From Dermatemys mawii (lineage: Eukaryota; Chordata; Testudines; Dermatemydidae): a stretch of DNA of 64,000 bases. The notes under the pieces are model-generated. The model saw nothing but the letters and a program-made list of their open reading frames with translations. It had not been told where the DNA came from and searched no databases. Made by a program: the position numbers and the translations under genes. The stretch spans positions 37,206,642-37,270,641 of the forward strand of contig ML677335.1 in assembly GCA_007922305.1 (NCBI GenBank), written 5' to 3'. Below are positions 40,030 to 52,000 of the stretch, one piece after another. Every line of letters starts with the position of its first letter. The first letter of the stretch is position 1.

Positions 40030-43000
40030 CTTAAGGTGGACATCCAGCAAGGAAAATTTCAGCCTAAACAGTTAGAGTTATAAGCAACAGAAAACAGTCT
40101 TGTAATGGGAAACGATAAGCAGTCTAACTGTAGGGTGGCATTACCAACTTCTTCTATAATTAGAAATATACTCCTTCAGCAGATTCTCAACATCGCTTGA
40201 AGTCTACAATCCCAGAGTTGCTCACAAAAGACCAGTGAAATTTACAACCACGATTACTTATCTTCCAGGAGGAACTACACTATACAGAGAAAGTGCAAAT
40301 AAAGCTTGGATTTCTTCTCCTCTTAAGACCTGATAAAAGAACAACCTTGTACTGATTATTCCATTCTGAAAAGTTAATACCTAATGGATAATCATAATTT
40401 ATCATGCTCAAAAATAGAAATGTCCAAGAAAAAAAAAAAACTAGCTGCATGTCTAAAGGTGAAAGCAAATATACCAGTCCTACAATTATTTTTCCTATAA
40501 ACATCTATATTCACATCCTTACTCCTATACCCCCTTATTTTTTAGTTGAGGTTGAATTATGTTTTCCATGGTTTGAGGAGGACTGCTACAGAAGAGTAGA
40601 AAATTCTGCAACAGCGCTTTTCAACTCAGAAGACAAGTTCAAACAATGATAAAATCACTACTGAAAATAAGTGTGATGATCTCATCTTAATCTGGTTCTA
40701 GTGAAGGCGTGGTAACAGAGTCATGAAGTTTAAGTAGGTCTGCTTTAAGTTTTAGAGCTCCGTACTCCTGTTTCTCTTCTACAACAAACTCTCCCAAACT
40801 CTTTCTGTGCCTCTGCCACGCAAGCAACACACCTTTAATATCTGCCACTGAAACAGCTATTAACTAAGCTACACGAGTGCCAAAGCTCCTGTTGCCTGTG
40901 TGTTGCCTGTGTTATGCCTCTTCTAGTCACGTTGTTCTGTCTCCCACTGCTCGGTAAAATTCAAAACTTACTCTTGGTTTTCCACATCTTCAGAACCTAA
41001 TGGCTTGGAGTGCATGAAGAGAGACAGTTTGCTTGAAGCCATCTTAACGTTAATGGTGGACTGTGTGGAGATGAGGCTCTGGACTAGTTCATGATTTGGT
41101 CTCACTTCTTCCTGACAAACCAGAAGATTTTTTTCTGTTTAATAGATCAATTATACAAATGTCTATTGAACAAACAACAAATTGTTAAAACTGCCTAAAA
41201 ACGGGCAACAGGAACAGATTCAACATTAAACCTTGTAAATTAGAGATGGACTCTCTACCACTGTGTAAAAAACATACTGTACATTTAATATTATTTTAAC
41301 TCATGCACCATAATTGAAATGGTCTGAGTACAAGACAGAGAAAAAGTTCAAGCCCTGCCTCAGAGAGCAACTTCCTTGGATGAGATACAACCACTCTCCC
41401 TCAATTTCCCAACCTGCAAAATGAGACTAAATACAGGGATGTCATGACAGTTAATGCTTGGAAAGTATCTGAAGAGAAATGAGCTATATAAGTATTTATT
41501 ATTTCCTTAGCTGTTTTCCATAGCTTTTGAGAGATGGAAATTGTGGAGGGGAACAAAAAAAAAATTTTGCTTCTCAGTCACTGTTGAAAGAAAGGTTGCA
41601 AATAAGATATTAAAGAATAAGGATATATTTGCATATAATTTGGGTTGATGATGTTTCTTTTAAAAAAACTAAATCAAAACAAAACAAATGTTTCCAAGCA
41701 CAGTTGCTTTGCCTCTTTAGGCAAAAACTACAGTCTACTGGAGAACAGAGAGCTCAAAGAAACAGACTTTCTCCTTACCTCTTCATCTTGATGAGCATGA
41801 CTTCCACCAAGGTCAATATAAACAGCATCTTTGTCATACACTACACCTCCAACTCCTGACAGTGGGGCATAAATAAGTTTGTCCTTCTCATTTAAGGAAC
41901 GCTTCTTCTGCTGTTCTGGAAGTGCACAGGGGTCTGGCAAGAAACTCACATCACTCACAACAAAGTCCCCTACACCTGGGGTGGGGAACAAAGAAGAAAA
42001 GGATTTTGAAAAAGCTCCAATTTAAAAAAAAAAAAAAAAAAAAAAAACACAACAACTATACAATTCGCCATAAAGAGGCTCTACTGTGGCATACAGTGAT
42101 TTAACATCAACAGTACGCTGCATAGATAAACCACATGCAATACTTTTAAGACCTACCACTAAGTCTGGAAAACATTCTACAACCTAATCAGCTAGCGGAC
42201 TATAATCACTGGCAACTCACTCCTTGAAATATATATTTATCTTCATTACTAACACCATCTCAGCATTGTTAAAAACAAAATAACTTAAATCACTAAGTTA
42301 TTATTAATTAGTATTAATTTATTACACTACATAATACTTTTCACTATTAACACTTTTTTTTTTTTGCATTTCAAACATCCTAGAGAGGGTAACTACACTG
42401 ATCATTTCATTTTCTGGTGTTCAATGCTAGTTCACTGTTATTGTGTTTAGATTTAATATTGCAAGAAGATTTCTCAATTAAAAGTTTTACAAAATATTAA
42501 TATTAAAATATTAACTACAGTATGGTGGTCTTATACAGATGTAAATTATTCATTTAACAGTAATAGCATTACAAGCTATAAATCAGCAAAAAAATAATAA
42601 GAATTTTAAGAGATTGAATATATTACCCAGCATGTGAATTTGGCTTTTGTTTTTCAGATATGCCCCTCTTAAGTAGCCATAAAGTGACACCTTTCTGTCA
42701 CACTTTGGATTGACTCGAACATCTTCTGGATTTGTCAAGTCTTCCATTCTACGGAATATCAGAAGAGACATTAGAAATATATTCTCAAGTATCAACTTTC
42801 ATACAGAAAGTACTGAAATGAATTGTTGCATTTGTTACATTAAACTATTATTGCAGCTTTATTTTAAAAAGTCACAATTGTATGATCTCGTTATTTGACA
42901 TTTTCACTGTTTGCTAATAGGAACACAATAAGGCACAGTCATATTAAAGTCTTTTTTTGTTAAAAAGAGTCTTGTGTGTTGAATATTTTAGATGATAATT

Positions 43001-46000
43001 TTTAAAATGCATAACATTTCATCTAATACTACACCTCTGAAAGATTAAATGTGTGTTCGTTTTAGGCATTTCTCCTTTCTCTTGGGGGTCAGAAAGTGAA
43101 AACAGTTGAGTCAGTTTTATTTTTGTTTATAATTATTTTATAGCCTATTTCACTTATAGGTTCTCATGCACAATAATGTTAAGCTAAATCTGGAACTGGA
43201 AGATTTAGAGAATATTTTTTCTTCTTTTCCCAAAAACTGCTTTGTGCATTTCAGGGAACTTTGTTCATCATTTTTCTAAGTAATTTTCTGACCACATCAC
43301 TTGAGCTTTCCTTTGTATTTAAAAGCAAAAATCTTTCTTCTTTCCAAAATTGCAAGAAAAATAATCTGATCAGTTCATAGGTATTACCCCTCCCCCAATT
43401 TATGAGTGAATGGGACTTTGAAAGAAGCCAGGTTTTTTTTGTTTTTTGGGATTTTTTTTTTTTAAATTGATTTCTGTTATCTCTTCCAAGAGCCAGCTAG
43501 ATCCAGCTCCTCTGGAAGTTCAGTCTTCAGAACTCACAAGCTTCCCCTTCCCCCTTTTGGTAGACAGATTTATTGTTTCAAGGAACCTAGCTGTTGTGTG
43601 AGATCATGGACACAGAAGGAGAGACAATCTCTCAGGTAGCTAGAGCCAATTCCATGAAGAGCTTTGAAATTCAGGATAGAGACCTTGAAGTAGACTCTGT
43701 ATTCAATGGAGAGCCATTCCAGTGATCAGAGATCGGAGTGATATATTCACTATCTGCTGCTAAGCTGTTGGGATGCTGTGCTTTCAGAGAAGTTCAACAT
43801 AATTAAGCAGCAATTCTGTTCAAGTGTTTTGTGGACAACGTTCAAATATCCTTTAACAATCTAAACACACATTTAAAGTGCCTCAGCCTACAGGTTTGCG
43901 AACAGATCAAACAAACTTGGCCTGGGAACTTCAGTGTATCACTGACTTAAGTGGGCTCAGCTCCACAGAAGTCAGATTGTAAATTATTATAACTGATTTT
44001 TTAAATCCGTGGGGTTGCACTCATTTATAGCAACAAATACCATGCACCAGCTGCCACAGTAATGGACAACACCATACAATTCTAGTTAGACAATAAATTG
44101 GTCATTTGCATGCCCAATTACATAACTGTGCTATTAAAATGCCTTTTTTCAGAAGCATATAGGAACAGAATTAAACCACTCTTTCATACAGACATGAGTG
44201 GAGCTGCATGGCTAAACTAACATGCACAGGATTGAAAATACACCTCTTATACCACTGATTTTCCCTCATTTAGGTCAGTAATAAAAAGAGATTAAACTTT
44301 AACTTAGCCAGTATCAAATCTCTGGCACACTCTTAACTGACTGGCTATTACATTCTTATAAAAACAGAACACGGGGGCAGGAGTGCAGAGAACAAACAGA
44401 GAATTGGGGAAAAAAGAAAACCACGTACCTGTCTGCTAGGACATATGGGTGAGATGTCTGCCATGTAAGTGGACGGAATTTCATAACCGAGATAAAGCGT
44501 CCCAAATTATGAATTTCCTGCTTTTGGTACTCTCCGTGTACCATCCCAGAGAGATAAAACAGTTTGGCACCCTAAATCAAATTTATATTAAAAGTTTAAC
44601 AAAAAACTTACCCCAACTAAATTCCTACCTTATTAAAACTAAAGCAAGAGACTGCATTCAACAAGTTACAATTGCCTCCAATAGATCTGAGTTAACTTCT
44701 GTTAGTTATCTCCCCTCCATCAAGGCAAAAACTTATCCCCAACAATTTGGCATCAGGTGTGCAAGGCTCACAACAGCAGCAAAGACTTGCTTTTGCATCT
44801 GTTAAAAGGCAGATATGTGTTTCACAGAATCCATGTCTTTTCTCTTTTTTTAGCAGCAGGCACAACACAAATACAGAGGCTACACACAACATTAGCATTG
44901 TTAGATACCACATTAAAGTCTGCAAAGCAACGCCATCTGGCTTTTATGACTCTAAAGATTTAATGTTGTAACCCCCTGCCCACACCATTACTTGTGTGAA
45001 TGACTATTGGGCTCTACTGCTGTAACAGATCTATTGTTTGATGGTACAGCTCAATTACATAAGTCAATTTTCAAGAAAGAGAAAGAAAGACTATATACAG
45101 TAGACTCTCGATTATCCAGGATGATAGAGAAAAAGTTAATCCTGGTTAATAAAATCCCGGATAATCACCATCCATAGGAAATGGGGGGCGGGGAAGTCAC
45201 CAGCCACCCTGCACTGGGGGGAAGGGGTGAGGTGTTGGTTCACTGGCTGCCCTGCGCCCTGGTGGGGGGATTTCTGGGTGTACGCTTGGGGCAGCAACAA
45301 AGCCAGAGCCGACCCTGCGAGTTATGCGTATTTTTTTTGACATCCTGGTTAATCCACAACCTGGTTAACCCAATCCTGGATAATCAAGAGAGTCTACTGT
45401 AATCTGAGTTTCAATACTAAATGCTACACTAGAATTGTCTTGTCTTTCAGTAACATTTGCGAACAAACAAATGCAAATGCAGTACATTTAATAGTTGTAT
45501 ATTTTTCCCACCCCTAAATCAATTTCTGCCATTCAAACATTTATGAAAAATAAGTGTTTGGTGTTATACCGGATATACTTCAGTCCAGAATCTGTGTTTT
45601 AATCTCTTTTTGGTCTTCTTTAACTGTTTGTTGTTCTTGAAGGTATCCAGGTGGGTAAGGACACCCATGATTTTGGGAAAGCCATGTACTTGGCAGATGT
45701 TCAAGAATTCAAAGGTTTCCATCTCAAATCCAAAGCTGGCATCAATGAGCAAAAGAACCTGAAAGTGAATGAAAACAATTTACTCTGGTCCTATTGAGAT
45801 GCCCTCATCAGCGTCTTCAACTAATTTAATAGTCATGCTTTTAAACAGCATCCAACTCTTCATCCAGTCTGTTATTGGCTTTGATAAATTTTTAATCTCA
45901 GACTCAGGCAGTCTCCCAAGGATTTTCACACAACCTAGAGAACCAACTATAGTCTTTTAAATTAAAAGTTGTTTCTTAAGCCCTTCTTACTTTAGTAGGG

Positions 46001-49000
46001 GCTAAGAAATCAAATCCCCTATCCTAAATCTCTATATATTCATAATTTTTCTTCACTTTGCTTCCCTCCAGGAAAATTACAGGAAGACAGAAAAAAACAC
46101 CCGCAGACAAGAGTCAGAATAAAAGCCTCCCCTGCACAATTACCACTTCCCTCCCCCTCAGAAAAAAAAAAGGAAAAAAGCGTTAGTCCCAGCAACCAGG
46201 GACAGACACTTATTTAGTTAAGTAGCCTCTTACTAATCAAATAGTAATGAGGCTCTTTGAGGAGTAAGATAATACTAAACAGGAGTAAGAGTATCGGAAT
46301 CTGGCCATCCTCAGCTAAAAAAATTCGTCCCCTCTTAAAACATGCAAGATTGAGCTTTTTATCAATATTTGCAGGAATGTCTGATTAAATTAGTAAAGAT
46401 AAAAGCCCTGATTGTTTTGGGTATCTGACAAATGCAACCAAAGATTAGGCTACCTCAAGAGACTACTGCTTTACTGCCTTAAGGGACTAGAGAATCTAGG
46501 ATCATAAACAGGTCTTTGGTACAAGTGAGATAAACAAACTTCATTCATATGTTGCAATTACTGTAATGTGTCACAGAGAGACGATAACGGAGCAGAATAT
46601 TGACACAGGATAATCGTCTCCTATAGGTCACATGAACATGAGACAAAGTCAATTAAGTCCTCAGCAACAAGGAGCCTAAGGCCTTGTCTACACTAAAGGG
46701 AAAAGTCGATATAAGCTACACAATTTGAGTTACGTGGATAGCGTAATTCAAATTGAAGTAACTTAGATCTATTTACCGCGAAGATACTCCCCTGTCAACT
46801 CCCCTTACTCTTCTCAATCAGGTGGAGTAGAGGAGTCGAACGGAGAATGATAGGCAGTTGATTCAGTGGATCTTCATTAGACCCACTAAATCAACCTCCA
46901 ATATATCGATCGTCGCATCAATCCTCCTTAAGTGCAGACAAGTCCTAAGATGCAAAGGAATTAATGACTTATGGCTCCATCAGTAATTCAGCCCTCCTAA
47001 CCTTGACAATCAAACTGGTACAGTGCTTCTCACCATCACATACATTCATAACCTTTCGCATATACCTTATCTATTATTTATGTTTTAAATGCATCTTATT
47101 GTCTCAAAGAACATGTGTACAGTAGAAGACTACTGAGATTGGAAGGTCAATTTCAGCAATGGCCAAAAATAACCCCACAATCAACTATCCACCACCACAG
47201 CCAAAAAAATCTGAGTAAACAAGTCAACTTTGCATCCTGTCTTGAAGATCAACAGACTCAGATATACTAGAACAAAGATGGAGGTACATTACAGAAGTGA
47301 GGCTTTCATCTGAAAACACTGACTACAGCACTCAAACCCTCAAATCCAAGATTCACCAGCTAGAATGCTTCAGATGAACCCAAATGATGTAGCAATATGT
47401 TTCCATTTCCACACATTAGTGAATAATCTGATCATTGTAGATTTTTCTTCTTCTATTAAAGTTCTTTGAGGGGTCAACAAACATGTGGACTAGGGCGATC
47501 CAGTGGATATAGTGCATTTAGCCTTTCAAAAAGCTTTGACACAGTCCCTCAGCAATGGCTCTTAAGCAAAGTAAGCAGACAGGGGATAAGAGACATGAAT
47601 AAAAGACTGGTTAAAAGACAGAAAACCAAGGATAAGAATAAATTGTCAGTTTTCAGAAGGTGGAGAGGTAAATAATGGTTTCCCCAGGGGTCTGTACTCA
47701 GACCAGTGCTGTTCAACGTATTAATAAATCATCTGGAAAAAGGATTAGACAGTGAGTAGCAAATTTTGACAGTGAGGTGACAATACACAATTACTCAAGA
47801 CAGTTAAGTCCAAAATAGACTGCAAAGAGTTACAAATGGATCTCATAAAACTGCATGACTGGGCAACAAAAAGGCAGATGAATTTAAATGTATATAAATG
47901 CAAAGTAATGCACACTGAAAGACAATCTCAACTATATATACAAAATGGAGCCAAAATTAGCCATTATTACTCAAGGAAGCGCTGTTAGAGTCATTCTGGG
48001 TAGTTCTCTGAAAACATCCACTCAACATGCAGCAGCAGCCAAAAAAAGCTAACAATGTTAGGAACCATTAGGAAAGGGTTAGATAAGTCATAAAATATTA
48101 TAATGCCTCTATATATATCCATGGCACACCCGTATCTTGAATACTGCATACAGATCTGGTTGCTCCATCTCAAAAAAAAAAAAAAAAAGTTATTGGAATT
48201 GGAAAATGTACAGAGAAGGGTAACAAAAATTACTGGGGTTTGGTACAGCTTCCATACAAAAAGAGATTAAAACGTACTGCATACAACACAGTCAACCCGA
48301 GGAACTCTTTGCCAGGGGATGTTGTGAAGGCAAAACTATAATAGGGTTAAAAAAAAAAAAACTAGATAAATTCATGGAAGACAGATCAGTGGCTATTAGC
48401 CAGGATGCAACACCACTCTCTGAGTGTCCCTAGCCTCTAATTACCAGAAGCTGGGAGTGGATGATGGGAGGCATCGCTTGATTGCTTGTTCTGTTCAGAC
48501 AATGGCCAATGCCAGGTGCTTCAGAGGGGATGAAGACAGGATACTGGGCTATGTGGACCACTGGTCTGACCCCCTATAGCCATTCTTATGTTCTTATGTT
48601 TTAACAAACTATTTCAAATGTCAATAAGGCTGAATTGGAAATTTGTTTAGCATAAAGTTGCTGTTCTGTTTTTGGTTTGTTAAGAAATTTTTCATGAAGG
48701 TTCAGAAGTAGAATGGGCAACATAGGGTCACATAGACGTTCAAAGGCAGTTTCCCCCTTGTTACATCTGGTCAAGTTTCAGTGACTGCTCAAGAAAATTA
48801 GTCCTTTTAGGGGCCCATCCTGCTCCCACTGAAGTCAAAGGGAGTTTTACCAGTGACTGCAATTGGAGTGAAGATCAGGCCAATAATCTGCAGGTGTTAT
48901 CTAGGCAAAGGTATTATTTCCACAATTGCTTACTTACCAAATCTGCAACTTTAGCCAGATCAATCATTGTGTTAATGTCACATCCACATTCAATAATGGT

Positions 49001-52000
49001 TAGCCTACGTCTTTTACCTGTGAAGAAAACGCAAATTTAAGGAAAAACAAAAGTGAATCAACTAAAGATCTTTTATCTTAACCTCAATGGTCACAGTTGT
49101 TTCATCAATTCTCCTACCATACTGTACTGATACAGTGGATTTCACTAATTAGCTATGCTTTCATGTTGGAATGCTACTCAGATTTATTCATTGTTAGGGA
49201 TCAAACAAGTAATGCCATCTTTGATAATTTTTTTTCCCTATAAAAAAATATCCAACAGAAGAGCAGCCAGGGTTTAACATAGGGATTAAATGCACAGAGA
49301 TGGCAGAATTTTAAATTCCTGTTGACTTTGTGCTGATTTATTGTGCAGCTGTTCTCATGGATTATAGTTCTCCCATAATAGAGGGGATGGACTAGGTTAC
49401 CCAACATTTTCTTCCCAGTTCAAACTTCTTAAACTCCTAATGATACGGGGGCTGGGCGCACTCCCTAGTTCCTCTGGTTGCTGATATTCCCCATTTTATA
49501 AGACCCATTTTTCAGTTGCTTGTAACTTTGCCAAACTTTAACCACTTGGGCTGAAATTTTCCATGATTACTCAATGTCCTTCACAGCGGTAAATCATAGT
49601 AATTCATAATGACTATCAGAAATCATTGGGCCAGGAAAAGAGCAAGAATGGCTCGCTAGCCTTTGTGATTAAGGAACTGGCATGTAGGCGATCCAAGTTC
49701 AAGATCCTGCACCAATGACTAATTATTTATAAAAAAAGGTAAAACAGGAGAGGTGAGGGACACCTGTCCCAGAATATTGCATAACCTAGTGGTCAGGGAT
49801 CTGTCCTGCAATATAGGAGACCCACGTTCAATTGTTCAAAAGAGTCATATTGATCAGACGTGAGGCATGCATTTATAATCTGGTTCTGACAGATTCAGAT
49901 CAGGTTGCAAGACTCTATTATGATAGTCTCTTACTATGATCATATACTACTTTTTCCACAGGTCTTCTGTCTCACTTGGTGCACAGGCTAGCCCTGTTCT
50001 AGGGATGGAGCAGGACTGAGTAACGAAGACAGTTATCCACAGGTAAGGCTACGTTTTAGTCACAGGCACTTAGTAAAAGTAACGTTTACTTTCAGACAGG
50101 TCATGGCAGTAAACAAAAATTCATGGGCTTGTGACCTGTCCATGACTTTTACTAATATTACCTACCCTAACTAAAACTTGAGAAGGGAGGTGAGGGTGCC
50201 TGGGGGGAGAGGAGCAATTCAGGTATGCTGCTGGTGCTGGGGGATGTGACCTGGGACCCCCATTGGTATAGGGGAAACAGGGACTGGACCGCAGCACATG
50301 GCCCGGGACCCCCGCTCGTGTTGAGAGTAGGGGGGCATTGGCGGGGCTGGTAGGCAGGGCCTTGTTACCCAGCTCCAAGTCCCTGCAGCTCCTACGTGGC
50401 AGAGGCGGGGACCAGGGCAGGAGCTCCACTGATTCTGCCACAAGTGCCGGCTGCCGCAGCTCCTATTGCTTGAGAACGACAGCCAATGGGAGCTGTGGGG
50501 GCAGATACTGCAGGTGCAAGCAGCGTGCAGTCCAGAGCAGAGTCATCTCTCCCACCACCTAGGAGCTGCAGAGGAGCCATGCCAGTGGGAGCTGGGGAGT
50601 CTCCCCTCCCGCCACAATCCCCAACCCCTAGCCCTGAGCCCCCCTCCCACACACCCAAATTGCTGCCGCTGGCCCAGGGGCTGTTAAAAATTGTTACAAA
50701 TTTATGACAAAGAAAGTATCTTATTTTCTTAAGAAACAAGAAAGCCACCTGTCTGTTAGGAAATACATTTACCTACTACTATTACAAACAACATTTAAAA
50801 TTACTGTAATTGAAAAACAGGAGAAAAATATTTGCTTATTTTGTGCATTTGATATCACTTTGCAAATAGTTTGTCAATTTCTCACATTTGCTTGTGTTTT
50901 TCCACACAGCAACAGAGACACACAAATGTTTTAAAAAGAAATCGGAAAGTATGATTATAAAACTACAAAAATGTGTAAGGGGAGTAATGCCTCAAATGAC
51001 TGTTATATCTTTTTTTAAAAAAAAAGATATTTTCAAATTGACAGATTCAAATTCCTTAGATTATTGTATAAATATATGCTGCCTGCTTGCAATACCTTAA
51101 ATATGTGGGGTCACCACAAAATGTATTGTGTATGATAACATGCACATGTGCTAAGATCAAGTCACCCTTCTGTTTATCACTATTTATCCAAATCCTACAT
51201 ATTGTGTATCAAACAGTTTGTTTCTTGTATTTTTTGTTCTCACCTGATACGACTGTCACAGGACCTCGTATTTCAACCAGTTTTTGCCTCGTGAAGTTCC
51301 TAACTAGACATTTTATTAAAGTGCTCTTCCCAACTTTTGGGGGGCCAACTACAACCACCACCACAGGAGGAGGCTCTAAGGGAGTTCGGTCAACTACTGG
51401 AATGTGATGTTTTTTCGTCTTCAAATCCTGAGTCCTATTTATGAAGAAATTCATAAAAAAGTTTAATGAGAAGTTCTAAAAGAGCAAGAACACTTGTTTT
51501 AAGACACTAAGTGTTTCAGACTCATTCACTTAGATGTAATCATTAAGGACTCAGCTATTCACATAGAGAAGCACAACTCCCATCGACTAAGGCAGGGATA
51601 GGCAAACTTTTTGACCCAAGGGCCACATCAACGTTGCAAAATTGTACAGAAGGCCAAGCAGGGAAGGCTGTCTCTCCCCAAACACCCTGGCCCCATCCCA
51701 TTCGACCCCCTCCCACTTCCTGCCCCGACTGCCCCCCTCAGAATCCCTGACCCATCCAATGCCCCCCTTGCTCCTTGTCCCCTGAACATCCCCTACAGAG
51801 ACCCCCCACACCTTAACTGCTCCCCCCCGGACCCTACCCAACCCCTCCTGCTCCCTGTCCCCAACCTCTATCCATCCTTCCGTGCACGACAGACCTTTGG
51901 TACTCCCGTGCCCTATCTAACCTCCCCGTTCCCCTTCCCGACTGCCCCTCGCAGAACCTCCGACACATCCAACTCCCCCTACTCCCTATCCCCTGACTAC

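Larger units (their letters stand above)
37215..40971 (-). other. BMS1 intron 9: repeat-rich
   Basis: Holds the elements at 37,733-37,800, 37821-38102, 38,104-38,405 and 39,537-39,775, and an AAT microsatellite. Unique-looking stretches at 38,410-39,530 and 40,035-40,970 contain nothing recognised. Confidence 0.6.
41112..44428 (-). other. BMS1 introns 6-8
   Basis: Intron 8 (41112-41778) has a MIR-like fragment at about 41,350-41,505 ('ctgcaaaatgagactaaata'). Intron 7 (41976-42626) has a poly(A) run at about 42,024-42,047. Intron 6 (42749-44428) is AT-rich with T-runs and no recognised gene. Confidence 0.55.
45759..48937 (-). other. BMS1 intron 4
   Basis: Holds a MITE (46,681-46,948) and a 1.1-kb CR1 (47,452-48,603). 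About 48,800-48,885 ('cccactgaagtcaaagggag') is a common reptile repeat fragment. 45,760-46,680 and 46,950-47,450 show nothing recognised. Confidence 0.6.
49018..51243 (-). other. BMS1 intron 3
   Basis: Contains two tRNA-like SINE heads (about 49,645-49,720 and 49,773-49,835) and the palindromic element at about 50,040-50,712. Other stretches are AT-rich with nothing recognised. Confidence 0.55.

Noticed and set aside
41099..41113. Alternative tandem acceptors at BMS1 exon 9 (CAG then GAAG, AAG)
   Set aside because: Using either downstream AG puts a TGA in frame immediately; only the first acceptor is productive.
49645..49835. tRNA genes
   Set aside because: A- and B-box-like motifs are present but acceptor and anticodon stems do not pair; these are SINE heads.
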